From positions 248,001 to 312,000 of the forward strand of contig JBAIAC010000133.1 in NCBI GenBank assembly GCA_037349315.1: a stretch of DNA of 64,000 bases, given 5' to 3'. This DNA comes from Chelydra serpentina. Lineage: Eukaryota > Chordata > Testudines > Chelydridae. Below are positions 21,140 to 32,615 of the stretch, in pieces. A program made the translations under genes and the position numbers. The stretch's first letter is position 1. The number at the start of each line of letters is the position of its first letter. The notes under the pieces were generated by a model. It ran no database searches, was not told the DNA's origin, and worked only from the letters and a program-made list of their open reading frames with translations.

Positions 21140-21478
21140 AGCTGCTTTCAACTACCTAAAAGGGGGTCCAAAGAGGCTGGATCTAGACTGTTCTCAGTGG
21201 TAGAAGATGACAGAACAAGGAGTAATGGTCTCAAGTTGCAGAGGGGGAGGTTTAGGTTGGATATTAGGAAAAACTTTTTCACTAGTAGGGTGGTGAAGCA
21301 CTGGAATGGGTTACCTAGGGAGGTGGTGGAATCTCCTTCCTTAGAGGTTTTTAAGGTCAGGCTTGACAAAGCCCTGGCTGGGATGATCTAGTTGGGGTTG
21401 GTCCTGCTTTGAGCAGGGGGTTGGACTAGATGACCTCCCGAGGTCCCTTCCAACCCTGAGATTCTATGATTCTATGAC
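21140..21478 (+). mobile_element. CR1 LINE 3' end, young-looking
   Basis: An open frame (through 21391) carries the end of CR1 ORF2, including [20 protein letters not shown] and then [14 protein letters not shown]. The 3' UTR follows, with 'gagcagggggttggactag', 'ggtcccttccaaccctga' and the terminal repeat 'attctatgattctatga'. The 5' truncation point is about 21140. The clean reading frame and intact terminus suggest a relatively recent insertion. The 3' 80 bases match the tails of the SINEs at 28.2 and 55.1 kb. Confidence 0.93.
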
Positions 21479-21529
21479 TCAGCTTTGGGGAGAGTCAGGA
21501 GAAAAAGGGAATTGCCCTAATTGGAAGCG

Positions 21530-21745
21530 GGATTCTTCTTCACTTCCTGTCCTAAACTCTCCTGCGGTGTTTGCTGCGTGCTTGCAATCAGCCGCTGTGT
21601 TCCACCCCAGAGGTGGCTGCATCTTAGTGGTGGGCAATCGCGCCCAATGGGAGCTGATTTCCTGTTGCCCTGCAAAGAGGGTGCCAAATGCAACCATTTT
21701 GACCCTGGTGGCTTTAAACCCCGCTTGGCGCTGGTATAAACAACT
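21530..21745 (+). repeat. Dispersed repeat R1, partial copy
   Basis: 'ggattcttcttcacttcctg' and 'ttccaccccagaggtggctg' place this in the R1 family. It then continues with unique-looking sequence. The copy lies immediately downstream of the CR1 3' end. Confidence 0.6.
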
Positions 21746-22194
21746 GCACGAGACGCAGGACATCACCGAATCGGGTCCCACGGACTGATTCCCATCTCCC
21801 AGCACCTTGGGCCGACAGGTCCCCTGGTTCACCATTATTCTAGGAGACGCTTTGCGTCAGCTAAGCCACCTGGGTTAGCCACCTCATCCTGCAGCCAGAC
21901 ACCAAAGCACCCTGCCCTTTCACTAAGCGCAGGCAGGTTACAGCAGCCGTTCCCCACTGGAGGCCAGTCCTGCCATCGCTCACCAATGACACGAGTTTGC
22001 CGTTCTCTCCCTAGCCCCTGGCTTTTGTGAGCCGAGGACACAGAAGGCTCAGACACATGCTCCCATTTAACAAAGACACGACGGACGGAGCCCGATTCAG
22101 CGCCCGGACCCCTGAGCTCTGTCTCTCTCTAGTCTACGTCAGCAGCCCCACAAGTCGATGCTATGCCCCAATGGCCTGGGGGCTATTTGCCCTG

Positions 22195-22310
22195 AGTCCC
22201 TTTTCACGACAATGTTGGGGCAGGCACCATCTCCTAGTTACACGACTGTACAGCGCCCCGCACCCTCGGGGTGCACCCACAAAGCAAATCGTAAATAATA
22301 ATGAGACCCC
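22195..22310 (+). repeat. MIR-like SINE tail
   Basis: 'ttggggcaggcaccatctcc', 'gactgtacagcgccccgc' and 'aaatcgtaaataataatg' form the 3' half of the MIR-like SINE. Confidence 0.7.
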
Positions 22311-22319
22311 CCCATTAAA

Positions 22320-23380
22320 CGCCCCCTGAGTCTGGGAGGAGAGCACGCGTCTTATCTCAGGTATTGCGCAAATTCAGGGTTTCTCGGGGGCGGGGGTATA
22401 TGTGTGTGCGTCGTGGGGGCGACTTGGCCTGCCCCTCGGGGCGAACGGAAACAGAAAGATGCAAATAAAAGAGCCACTAACTACATCATGACTCCGACTC
22501 AGTCATGGCTGTGGAACAAGACGGCTCTTGCCGCTCACACACACAGGCAGGGAATGGAAGCTTTTCTGGATCCCCATGTGTTCACTAAAGGAGCTCGGGG
22601 CGCTGTTTGGAGAGCCATTTTCTAGCTTTTCCTCCAGCCCCGTCCATCCCCCCTCTGCACCCAGCAGGGCCTTAGCATCGGGGGAATCTTTCCCTTGGCA
22701 CAATCCCTCTCCGTCACCCCTCCTTCCTCTCTGGATTTTGTAAACCCTGCAGAGAAAATATGGAGCTGGAGCAGTTATCTCTCTCTCTCTCCCTCGCTCT
22801 TGCGGTCAAAGCCCAGGGATGATCCTACAAGCCTGGAATTTGAGAAATTTCCTGCCAAGGCTCTCTGGAAGACTAGAGAGGGAAAGGAAACCTAGCAATT
22901 AACCCTCGGCTTTCCACTCCTGCCTCCGCTCTGCTGCAGGGGGGTTGGGGGAAAGCAAGCCGACTCACCAAACAAGAGAGAGGCAGGCGATCCTGTGCGG
23001 GGTTCAAACTTTAGGGGTGTTGGAAGCTGGGTTTGGGGGAGGGGTTGCCTGCCTCTGCAGAGCCTTTTGTTACAAGCTGGCTCCTGCAAAGGGCAGGCCG
23101 GTTCCCCCTCAGGCTCACCCCCTCGGAGCAGGATACCCACAGTCAGGGATATCTTTTCCAAAGCGCTAGCCCCTTTGACTAACGGGCCTTTATTTTGGTG
23201 TCTGAAGAGAGCAGAGCTCTGGGAAATCTGGGGGTGATCATGGGGGCCGAGAGATTGAAAATCTCCTCCCTCTCCCCGACATTATAGTTACACAGACCCA
23301 CACTAGGAACCATCCCAGTATCTGACGCTCCTTCCGCACAAGACACAATGGCTTGCGTTAGTCTCCACTGACCGTTTAGG
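22320..23380. other. Unassigned interval
   Basis: No exon or repeat family was recognised in about 1 kb. Mixed composition with a short CT run at 22775-22800. Confidence 0.3.
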
Positions 23381-23384
23381 CTGC

Positions 23385-23605
23385 TAGACCGAGGCTCGGG
23401 AGACCAGGTTCAGTTTCTTGCTCGGCTGCAAACTCCCGGTGTGACCTCAGTCAAGCCACGCCGTGCCTCAGTTTCCCCACCTGTACCACGGAGTGAGAGC
23501 CCTGCCTCGCAGGGATGTTGAGAGGACAAATACATTAAACCTTGTGAGCTGCTCAGATACTCCGGTAACAGAGGCCAGAGAAGTATCTAAGCACCCACAA
23601 CGGAG
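23385..23605 (+). repeat. MIR-like SINE, nearly full length
   Basis: Head 'gaccaggttcagtttcttg', core 'gtgtgacctcagtcaagcc', 'gtgcctcagtttccccacc', then 'cagggatgttgagaggac' and 'gtgagctgctcagatactcc'. It is the most MIR-like copy in the window. Confidence 0.8.
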
Positions 23606-24299
23606 CCAGCGCTGCACAAAACCAGTTACTCCCCTCCAGGAACTTTGAGTGACGCAGGCCCTAACAACGCTGGGCTTTTCCGCCTAACACTTTGCCACGG
23701 TGCAGCCTCGCCGTGGGGATATTACACAGCAGCGCCAGGGCCAAGCGCTCCACAACCAAGAGTCCGACTCCCAAAAATCGGGAGACGTTTTTAAAAGGAG
23801 ACGTGCTGGCGTCTTTGGATTTGCCGTCCGTCCGTGTAGCAGAGTGAGTGGAACTGGAGGGGGAGGTTCCAGAAGGGAAGTGCTTTGGTGCAACATCGGC
23901 AGCTCAGGCGAGCAAGCCGGTGCTCCTGGAGTAATGCAGACCTCTGGGCACACAACCCTGGCCTCTTTGCACACTCAGTAAAGATCTCTGTCTTACCGCC
24001 CTGCCTCGCCTTGCTAAGGAACCATGGTGGGAGCCCATGGTGGGATTCTGAACGCACAGCCCTGTCTGGTGCATCGCTGATTAGTGATGACACACGGTGA
24101 CTACGCTCAATTGCACCCTCAGGCTGGCCGGCTTCTCACAGGGGCTGGGGTGGGCCGAGCAGGTGATGCTTATAAACCAGGTGACTCGACCCAGTTATCC
24201 CCCCGACCCCCCAATCCAGGGCTTCCGAGGAGCAGACTGGAACCCGTTTACAGCTTGTCTGGAACTAGCTTTGCCCCAGGACAAGTCTGTAGCCCAGCT

Positions 24300-24375
24300 C
24301 GGAGACCCCTGTAGCCCCAGGTCTCCCAGCACAAGTGGGTGGCGGCTGGGAGACCTGGGGCTACAGGGGTCTCCG
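24300..24375. repeat. Perfect 31-bp inverted repeat, 14-base loop
   Basis: The left arm 24300-24330 and right arm 24345-24375 are exact reverse complements over 31 bases, with loop 24331-24344. No other inverted repeat of comparable perfection was noticed. It could extrude as a cruciform or fold as a 31-bp RNA hairpin. Confidence 0.97.
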
Positions 24376-25430
24376 TTTGACCCAGCCACGTTTGACCCAG
24401 CCTGGAGGCTGCCGCCGATCCCAGTCTCTAGGAGCCCATCTGTCTGTCCTTGTCCATGTGTCTCTCCTCCGCTTCCTGTTCAGCCCTGTTTTCATGGAAA
24501 TGCCACCCTGAAAAGGGGCTTCTAAAGTTTCCCAGCCATTCAGGGGATGGCGATGAGCATCTGGCTCCAGGCAGGCCAGCTCTCTCCCTCTCTCCCTCTG
24601 CTCTGCCTCCATCATCCCATCCGGCGGTCCTGATCCTGGTTCCCGGCCCGCCCCCGGCTCCTGGCTAACACACAGACCCATTTTGTTTCAAGCCTTGACG
24701 CAACATCAAAGGTGACTTCCCAGCCCGCTCCCCCACCCCATCTCCTCGGGCGTCTTCGCTGCCACTGCTCAGCGCTCCGCCGATACCCGTAATCTCCCAG
24801 GTAGGAATCAAAGCCCCTTGCTTCTCCATTCCCATCTGCGGGATTTGAGCTCAAGCGGCCCCCAAAGGCCCCGTAGACAAAGCTGCATCCCCCATCAACT
24901 GGGTTTTAGGGGCTCCCCCCCGCCAACTTCTCCTTGATCCACAGGAGCCCTTTATCTTTACAGGGAGAGGCGCGAGGTGTCAACGGGGGGCGGGCGGCAA
25001 CGGGGGAGAAATCTGGGGGGCAGGGAAGAAAAGAGGTTAGAGACAGACCCTGGGGATCCTTAAAGAGAAAGAGGAGGGCGAGCAAGATCTAAACCAGCGC
25101 TTTCTCTCCTCCCTCCCAAGGTAAGGGCAGACGCAGGGTCTCCCAGATGGATGCACCCCACGCCACCTCGTGAATTCGCACCCACGCTAGATAATCAAGA
25201 GATGGACCCGAAAGAAATGGACCTGCCTCCCCAAATGCTCGCCGCACCGAACGTCCAGGGCAGCCCGTGGACCTGGCATTTCTATTCCTGGGCGCGCTGG
25301 CAGCTGGTGGTGGGGACTGGGCCCCTGAGCAATCGGGGACGGTGCGGGGGGATGACAGGCAATTCGTGCCGCTGCCTGAACTCACTGTCCGATCTCACCT
25401 GCACAGAATAGCCCTTATTGCACAGAGAGA
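24376..25430. other. Unassigned GC-rich interval
   Basis: No exon, repeat or RNA gene was recognised. Confidence 0.3.
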
Positions 25431-25434
25431 AAGC

Positions 25435-25699
25435 GAGGGCATGTCTACACTACGGGGACTAGAATGGCAGAACCCCGGTGCCACAGCGACGCTGGCACAA
25501 CCACGTAGTGTAGCTGCAGCCTACGCCGACGGAATGGGATTTGGAAAACCGCCTCCCCGAGCGACGGGAGGGAGTTTCAACAGAAGTCTTCTGAGCGTCC
25601 GGTCGGCGGCGCTCTGGTGCTCCGGGCTGTGGATTTTGCACGGACACGTGCGAGCGCCGGAGCGACGTCGATCTAAATTTTACGCGTAGGCCAGGCCTG
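25435..25699. mobile_element. MITE-like nonautonomous DNA transposon
   Basis: A unit of about 265 bp begins 'gagggcatgtctacactac' and ends 'tacgcgtaggccaggcctg'. These are imperfect terminal inverted repeats of about 18 bases. The interior holds 'accgcctccccgagcgacgg' and CpG-rich sequence also seen in diverged form at 53.3 and 60.1 kb. Termini of the 'tgtctacact' type are common in turtle and crocodilian genomes. The superfamily was not determined. Confidence 0.65.
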
Positions 25700-25790
25700 A
25701 GGCACAGAGAGACGCAGCGGCTTGCCCGGGCTCATGCAGCAGCTTGGTGGCGGAGCAAAGAATAGAACCCTGGAGTCCTGACGCCACCCT
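25700..25790 (-). repeat. MIR-like SINE fragment
   Basis: 'gaggcacagagagacgcagcg', 'tgcccgggctcatgcagc' and 'agaaccctggagtcctgac' form an inverted core plus head. Confidence 0.7.
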
Positions 25791-28165
25791 CTCCTGTGCT
25801 CAGCCAGAAAAGCTACGCTTGCTTCTCCCAGGCAGGTTCGGTCTGTCCCCCATCCATGGCCAGAGCAGGGACAGCTGTGCAGAAAGCAGAGCACCACGGG
25901 ATGGGACCATCGACCAGAGATCAGCGCCTGACATGCCCTGTCCCCACACACCAACTGGCATCGATCTGATTTGCATTTAAAAAGGGGACGAGCTGATCTG
26001 AAACCCACGAGTGGGACCGGACCAACAGTCTAGGTAGGAGCCTCCCAGTGCGCTTTGCTTTGCTTTTCAACCGTCTGTTGGGCTGCCCGTCAGTAAAGTG
26101 TTGCGGACGCTTAACTGCATACGAGACTGAAGACCGGCAAATTTCACCCAGCCCCCTGGGAAATCCCCTTTCCGCTGTTGGAAGCTTTTTTTTTTACTGT
26201 TCATTTAAATTCACTTGCAAGTAAATAAAAGAGGGAGAACTCTGCTCCCCCACCTCAAAGGGTTAATGAGGATCAGAGCCGGGGAGTTCAGAGTTCAGAG
26301 TTGCTCATCACTAGGGAGTTAGGAAAATGCATCCCCCTGGGGCATGGAAACCAGCCCTGCTTTGTTCTTGGGAATCTTTTGACTAACTGTGACATTGGAA
26401 GTTTCATGGGGCCCCCCCGGATCTGATAAGCCACATGGGATTTTATCTCCCTGCAGAGACATGGCAGGACCCCACCAGGTCTGTCAATGGGACTCAAAGC
26501 AGACAGTCCCACTGGGTCTGCAAACCTGGAGACCCGGACCCAGGAGGTTCTGATGCCAAAACACTCAACCACAGACTTCCCAGAGGGAGGGAAAATAGCC
26601 CCTGCTGGTTCAGACGCTTTGAACTCCCTTTGGGGCTGAGCTTGGAGGAATGGCGTGCGGCATATTTCCATTGACTTCAGTGAGCTATGGATTAGGCCCT
26701 CACATTTGTATCATCCTCTAGTGTCCAGTCCCCAGAAAAGATAAAAGACCTACTACTGCAATCTGCAGCTTGCTGGGGGAGTCCTCCTTTAGCTCAAGTG
26801 GGCAGAGCCTGTCTTTGCAGACATGAAGAATAAGGATTCTAATCCTCTCTCCCCAAGTCTACATGCTCCTTATTCAGCACCCCTGTCTGACATACCCCAG
26901 GGGGGCTGGGAGCAAGAGGCGGGCGGGCAGGCGGGGAAAGGAGGGAGGACAGAGCCTCCACTCATTCAAGGACTTTATTACTTCGGGGAGGGCGGCTGCG
27001 GATGGGGAGGGTGGAGAAAAAAAGGGTCTGGAGCCCTTAACAATGGCAGAACCTGCTGTCTGTTACTTAATTATCTCTGAATGGGTTTGCTCATGCCTTT
27101 AAACATTTACTCCGATTGGGTTGCTGCCTGCCATACACACACACACTTTGCCTATCTCCTTTTCTGTGCTGTTTCTATGGCAACCCCTCCAAGGCATACA
27201 ACTGCTCTCTGATTTGAAATAAAAGTTTTTTCTCCCCCCCCACCCCCCTTTACTACAGTCTGTCTCTCCCTCTCTCTCTTTCCCCCCTTATTTTGATTTC
27301 CATTTGGATTATAAACCCCCCCACCCCCCGTTGCTATGGCAGCATTGGCAACCTGTTACATTCCAGCCTGCGGAAGAAAAGGAGGGCCCCCCACCCCTTT
27401 TCTTTGTAAAGTGTTGGTTTGTTTTCCCAAATACAGCCAGCCAGCCAGATACACACGTGGAGGGGCTTTTACACTCCTCTTTGCCACCAACCAGGCATGA
27501 ATTAGAGCTGCCCCCCTTCCCGCTTTGGGGGCCCTTTACACTTGCAAGGGGCCCCGTGGTCACTGAGAGTCAGGCCTGGCATGTCGGGGAGGGGCGGACA
27601 GCCGGAGGACAGACAAAGAACAGCCCGCGCTCACTCAAGCGGTTCGCTTTGGAGGTGGAGACCATGGAATTCGGCGCGGGACAGTGGCCTGAATTCTAAT
27701 TGACACCTAGGCCTCTGGCAGCGTCAAGAGGGCTTAAATAGGGTGTAAATTACAGTCACACTCGCCTTACAGCCTCTTTGCCCAGCCGGAGCCAGGAAAA
27801 GGGGACTTAGCACAAATGGGAACGTGGCTTGCGGTTTCTGGGCTGGATTCTCCCTTGCCCAGCAGCCGTTTACACCAGCGTAGAGTCAATGCAAACTGCT
27901 CCTGATTATGATCTGTGCAGCTGCTGTGTTGGCAGAAGTAGCTGGGCAAGGAGCTTACGTTACCCAGGCTGGGAAAAGTGGAGGGTTGTGTTCGGAGGAG
28001 ACAAAATTAAGCCTGGCTGCACACCCGGACAAAGGCGAGCTTTGCAAGAACTAGTACAGAGCAGGCCGGAGTGCTAGGAGATCCCGGGTCTGAGGCTGAA
28101 AGAACTAGGTTGTATCTGTCTGATCCAAACACACCAGTTCTGCATTGTTATGGTGGGGGGAGAGG
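25791..28165. other. Mostly unassigned interval
   Basis: No gene was recognised. AT-richer single-copy-looking patches occur at 26170-26240 and 27060-27330 ('cttaattatctctgaatgg', C runs). Old repeat phrases such as 'gccgtttacaccagcg' occur at about 27865. Confidence 0.3.
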
Positions 28166-28169
28166 GGAT

Positions 28170-28350
28170 AGAATCATAGAATATCAGGGTTGGAAGGGAC
28201 CTTAGGAGATCATCTAGTCCAACCCCCTGCTCAAAGCAGGACCAATCCCCAATTTTTGCCCCAGATCCCTAAACGGCCCCTTCAAGGATTGAACTCACAA
28301 CCCTGGGTTTAGCAGGCCAATGCTCAAACCACTGAGCTATCCCTCCCCCC
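28170..28350 (-). mobile_element. tRNA-derived SINE with CR1-like tail (turtle polIII/SINE type)
   Basis: Read on the minus strand it starts 'gggggagggatagctcag', carries an A box (tagctcagtggtttgagc) and a B box (gagttcaatcc), then a linker. It closes with about 80 bases nearly identical to the CR1 3' end at 21.4 kb. Length about 180 bp, apparently complete. Known: turtle polIII/SINEs have a tRNA-Lys-like head and a CR1-derived tail and are mobilised by CR1. Abutting it is an AT-rich old repeat. Confidence 0.93.
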
Positions 28351-28351
28351 G

Positions 28352-28710
28352 TTGGGATGGTTTTCCCAACCTGCAAAAAAATGTTCCCACCCTGAATTGG
28401 GACGAAAAGTCAAAATCGCGAAAATGTTCATGCCCTGAAAAGACATTCTGCTCACTTTTGATCATTTTGACATGTTTGTTTCGGGTTTTTCAACCATTTT
28501 CTGTTCTGAATTTAAAAAAACCAAACGGGAATGAGCTTACATTTCAAAACGCACCATTTTTCGTTTAGAAAATGTTTTGCTAATTTCCAAGCTTTGTGGA
28601 GCCAAAAAAAAAAAGGTGTCGGACCCTCCCCCTTTCCCGTGAAAAGTTTCGGTTTTGACAAATCTGCATTTTCTGACCGAAAAAAAAAAAAATCCCAACC
28701 AGGTCTGGTG
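28352..28710 (+). repeat. Unnamed AT-rich dispersed repeat A1
   Basis: Runs of 'ttttcaaccattttctg', 'catttcaaaacgcacc' and 'aaaatgttttgctaatttcc' close with 'aaatcccaaccaggtctgg'. Copies with the same composition and a similar closing phrase lie at 29925-30040 and 46140-46485. The family is not identified. Confidence 0.5.
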
Positions 28711-29335
28711 TTTGGGATGCTGACGCTGACCGAAAAGGCAGTTTCAGGAGCAGGTCTTCAACGGCTTCCACTGAATTGTGCTTTTTTCCTTTTAAATCAT
28801 GCAATTGTGACAGTCGCCCTACTCACTAGGCCATGCTGCCTCCAACCCTGCCCTTGCTGAGAACTTTCCTGGGCGGTCACCTGCCCTTCTCGGGAAGCGG
28901 GCAGGACTGGACCCTGTGAACAGTGGTGGGGCAAAGTTGAAGTGGGGGGCTGCTTTCTCAAGGCTGCCTCACCCTCTTTTCCTTTCCCACTCACATTTCT
29001 CTTCCCCCCCCCCCCTCCTTGCCCCCACATCCCACCCTACACACACCAGGGCTGGAACCCGAGGGGCCTCTGGCTGCAGGGCCTGGCCCGGGGCCCATCA
29101 AACTAATGGCAATCTGCTGATTTGAGGGGGGGCTTTGGATCAAGTGTGTGGATTGGGATCCCTGTTCGCTCTAGCAGCAGTAGTAGAGCCCTTATCTTCT
29201 GTGAGCTGCAGCCTGTAGAGGGAGACATGACAGCAGAGAAGGCCAATCTATGACACCTCACCTCTCCCCCCCGCCACTTTCCTCTCCTCCTTTTTTCCTC
29301 CATCCCTTCTTCTCGCCTTCCCTCTGTTCTCCCGC
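28711..29335. other. Unassigned interval
   Basis: No gene or clear repeat. A pyrimidine-rich stretch lies at 28975-29030. Confidence 0.3.
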
Positions 29336-29339
29336 CCAC

Positions 29340-29530
29340 TCTCCACTCAGAGCAGGAGGTTATGAAAATGAGCCGTGTGCCCAGGAGACTGTAATTATCT
29401 GCTAAGTGTGAAAGCCAGAGTGATTAATTAAGAGATAATAAAAAGAAAAGGAGGCTAGAGAGGGAATAACGGATGCTTTGATGATAAAACCTGAGGTAAG
29501 GCAAGCAATTAGGGGAATCTTTATGGAGAG
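29340..29530. promoter_or_regulatory. Candidate conserved enhancer, homeodomain/GATA-site rich
   Basis: About 190 bases of repeat-free AT-rich DNA: 'gactgtaattatctgc', 'gtgattaattaagagataat', 'gatgataaaacctgagg' and 'aagcaattagggg'. The clustering of TAAT cores and GATA-type motifs, in an otherwise GC-rich area, suggests an enhancer. This is inference. Confidence 0.4.
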
Positions 29531-29924
29531 TTAGCAATAATCCCTGAGTTACCAGCACCAAACGCCAGGCAGTGGGGGGCTGCGAGCCGGACAGACATCA
29601 CCTCTACTGGGATGCAGCCATGGCACCAGGCGGTGTGTATCCACGTGCAAGTGGGCACGAGGGGACAGGGGGACGAATGAGTGTGCAAATGGGGTGGGCC
29701 TGTAGGAGAGCCCCCAGGCATGTCCCTTTATGTTTGTAAAGCCACATGCGTGTTCCTAGGTGGACCCCTATGGAGGGCCCCTATGGAGGCGTGTCTGTAC
29801 CCATGTGGGACACAGGACACCTGGGTTCCAGTCCCTCCTCTGAGTCAGGAAGAGCAGGACTTGAACCTGGGTCCCCCTCGCCTCATGTGAGCATCCAACC
29901 ACCGGGCTCTTGGCTGCCTGGGGG

Positions 29925-30045
29925 TGGGTCTTTTTCTCCCTCTGGCTTTTCATGAACGATTCCAAAAGGTCCCGGGAAATTCTTCAAAATCTCCAGCATT
30001 TTCATGGGATGGGAAAACCGTTTCCCAGCCAGCTCTGCTCCTGGG
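29925..30045 (+). repeat. AT-rich dispersed repeat A1, partial
   Basis: 'cttttcatgaacgattcc' and 'tctccagcattttcatggg' close with 'tttcccagccagctctg', parallel to the copy at 28.4 kb. Confidence 0.45.
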
Positions 30046-30056
30046 TTTTACTCCCA

Positions 30057-30215
30057 GCTCCCAGAGGGAATGTGGGCTAGTGGTTACAGCACGGGGCGCC
30101 AGAGGATTCCCAGGTTCTAGTACTGACTCTGCCACTGAGTCACTAGGTGACCTTGGGCAAGACACTTCCCCTCCCCATGCCTCAGTTTCCCCATCTGTAA
30201 ATATTTACCCAGCTT
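30057..30215 (+). repeat. MIR-like SINE, nearly full length
   Basis: Head 'gtgggctagtggttacagc' (A-box-like) and 'cccaggttctagtactgac' (B-box-like), core 'gtgaccttgggcaagacac', then 'catgcctcagtttcccc'. It is a well-preserved head and core with a truncated tail. It shows the parent structure of the 76-bp array unit. Confidence 0.85.
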
Positions 30216-31355
30216 CTGGGTAAATTCACGAATGGTTGCAAAGGGCTTTGATCTCCCTGGCTGGCAGGCGCCAGAGAAGGGCGAAGCGTTATTAATATTT
30301 AACGGCATTAGAAATCCACCCCGCCGGCTCTCTGCTTGTTCCTGTGCGGTGTGGCACAGCTGTCTGTGCGGGGGCAGAGGGAGCCTGGGGAATCTCACCG
30401 CAAGCTGGGGAAGTGGATTGCAAGCTGCTAGCTCCCTGGGCACCTCCTCGCACCCGGCTGATCGGCCACACCCACGCCGCGTGTCGCTCTGCGCTGGCCT
30501 CTTCGTTCGCCCGCGCTCCCTCCTTTGACGTGCCCGGGGATAACAATATTTGATGCTACATGGATTTCTACTCTGGGAAAATCACGTTTCCCCAGGCCTC
30601 GGCCCAGGGGGAACCTGATAGCGCCGCTCACAACCCGACAGGGGCCTCTGGGCCCAGCACTTCTACTCCCCGCTTGCTCCCCCCAGCTCCACACCGCCTG
30701 CAGGTGCCCACGGCTTGCTAACTGCTTCCCCGCAGGCTGGAGGCTTTTTGCTGCACAACGATCTTGATCTTCCCAGGTGCAACCCAGGGAACAGGCTGGG
30801 ACAACCGGGGGCTTGATTTGGAGGGAACAGGGAAGGGACCCCAAAGCCGTTAACTCCACTGCTCTCTGTTTGCAGCATCCCCAATCTCCATGTTGGAATT
30901 CAGCCTCTAGAACTAGGGAGATGCGCCAGAACCCAGGAATCCGGGCTCCCCTGCTGACGCCCATTATCCTAGGCTGGGAGGGACCCAAAGTGCAGTTAGC
31001 AGCCCCAGCCGGGGCAGGATTTAGGTGACAACAGGCCCTATAGGCTGGGAGTTAGAGCCAGAGAGGGTCACAGGGGTGGCCTGCTTTCAGCAACCTCGGC
31101 AAAGAATCACCTTTGTATTCACCACAGCCCAGCCCTGTCCCCGCCGGGGAGACACTCCGCAGGGCCAAGGCCCCTGGAACTCCTGAGGTGCCGGCATTTG
31201 TTCTGAGATCCCCTTGCAAACGGCTCCAGGGCTCACCGCAGAATCGGGGCAAGGGCTCTGGGTCTCGTAGGAGGTTGGAGCTCTTCGCCTGGCGGGCTGT
31301 CCTAGCAATCCCCACCTTTGCTTCGCAAGGACTCCCCTGAAATGGTATCAGCAAG
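30216..31355. other. Unassigned interval
   Basis: No gene or named repeat was recognised. Small AT-rich patches ('gcgttattaatatttaacgg' at about 30285, 'ataacaatatttgatgc' at about 30540) could be parts of conserved noncoding elements. Confidence 0.3.
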
Positions 31356-31359
31356 TCTA

Positions 31360-31505
31360 CGCCAATAAGAAGTCTAGTACTGGAGCTAGCGGGGAATCTC
31401 CCCTAGCTGGTAGCACTATAGGGCTTATGACACATAGGGGGACATTTCTGATTCCTTCCAATAGAGGGTGGCGCACACACCACACACAACACACACACAC
31501 ACACT
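31360..31505 (-). repeat. S2 SINE-like repeat followed by (CA)n
   Basis: 'gctagcggggaatctccc', 'ctatagggcttatgacac' and 'ctgattccttccaatagagg' are the S2 blocks. A short imperfect (CA)n run (31473-31505) follows. Confidence 0.65.
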
Positions 31506-31549
31506 TCGCCACAATCAGTCCCCTTTCTACTGATGAAACTCGGTCTCCA

Positions 31550-32040
31550 AGGTGACTTTGTTTCTTTCCCTGCCCTGTCGGTCAAAAGGAATCATAGGAG
31601 GAGCCCACAGCCCTGCAGGAGAGGCTGCAAAGCCACCCCCCGGACTGACAACAGGCCCTAATGACAGAGAGAGCGAGAGCACCCCAAGTGAGCCAATGAG
31701 CCCGAGCAATGGCCTAGGACAGCGAGCTAGAGGGCAAGCCGAGGCAAACGCACGTGCCAGCCCAGGGAGGCGAGCGCAAGGGAGGAAGAGCACCGGACTA
31801 GGGGCACAAGACGTCGAGTGACCAAACCCTGCCAGGGAAGCGAGCGAGCAAGAGCACTGGGCCAGGGGAGCGAGCGAGGGCTGGAGCCCCCGAGCGCACC
31901 CTTGCTGCTGGGAACTACAGTGGCCTCGTCCTGGAGAGCCGGCTGGCTCCAGCCCCCCCATGGGATTTAAACCCTTTAATCCCAGTGTGCCCCGGCAGGT
32001 CTCACTCAAGGGTCCCAATTTCCTAAATGGCTTTGAGTGC
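31550..32040. repeat. Degenerate GAGC-rich repeat region
   Basis: Phrases like 'agcgagcgagc', 'agagcactgggccagggg' and 'aagagcaccggactagggg' recur irregularly at 31670-31900. It is a diverged tandem sequence of unknown family. Confidence 0.4.
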
Positions 32041-32045
32041 AGGCC

Positions 32046-32391
32046 GTCCCCACCTGCCACAGCAAAAGGCTTGCTGGAGCAGAAGGGGGCCATTGTACCT
32101 TGTATCCGGGCTGGGGAGGGGCTGAGTGCTGAGGATCTGGGTGGGAAAGGAGGCTCCCTGGGATATTAAAATGGGCAGGAGAGCAAGAAATCTCGGACTC
32201 AAGGCAGGGGATGGAATTCGCTGGGTCAGCCCCCACACAGCCCTGGTGACACGCTGTCCATTAGCTCTAATCCTCCCTTCCAGAACAGGGTCAGCCCTGA
32301 GCCATCCCTGCTGCTCCGAGTCCCCCCGTCCCCGCCTGCCACGGCGAAAGGCTTGCTGGAGCAGAAGGGGGCCATTGTACCTGGTATCCGG
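32046..32391 (+). repeat. Local direct duplication, 64-bp blocks 282 bp apart
   Basis: 32046-32109 and 32328-32391 are nearly identical ('aggcttgctggagcagaagg' plus flanks). Either a local duplication or two copies of one repeat. Confidence 0.85.
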
Positions 32392-32494
32392 CCTCCTGTG
32401 TCCTATGGCAACAGAAGGCCTGGAATAAGGGCAATCTCACGACCCCAACGTGCTTTGAAAAGTACGTGCTACACGCCGGGAGTGCTTCTTCCCC

Positions 32495-32615
32495 CACCGC
32501 TGAAAGGCAGCCACCTCTGGGGTAAGAGGCAGCCACTGTTTAACAGCACAAAGCAACGCTGTCCAGGGATCAATCACCCAGCCCTGAAAGGCAGCCACCT
32601 CTGGTGTGGAGCGCA
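32495..32615 (-). repeat. Dispersed repeat R1, two partial copies
   Basis: 'ctgaaaggcagccacctctgg' occurs at about 32501 and again at about 32583. Between them lies 'ggcagccactgtttaacagc', the R1 spacer seen at 3.45 kb in the other orientation. Confidence 0.6.

Noticed and set aside
24300..24375. Rho-independent-type terminator
   Set aside because: A vertebrate nuclear context and no T-run after the stem. Reported as an inverted repeat only.
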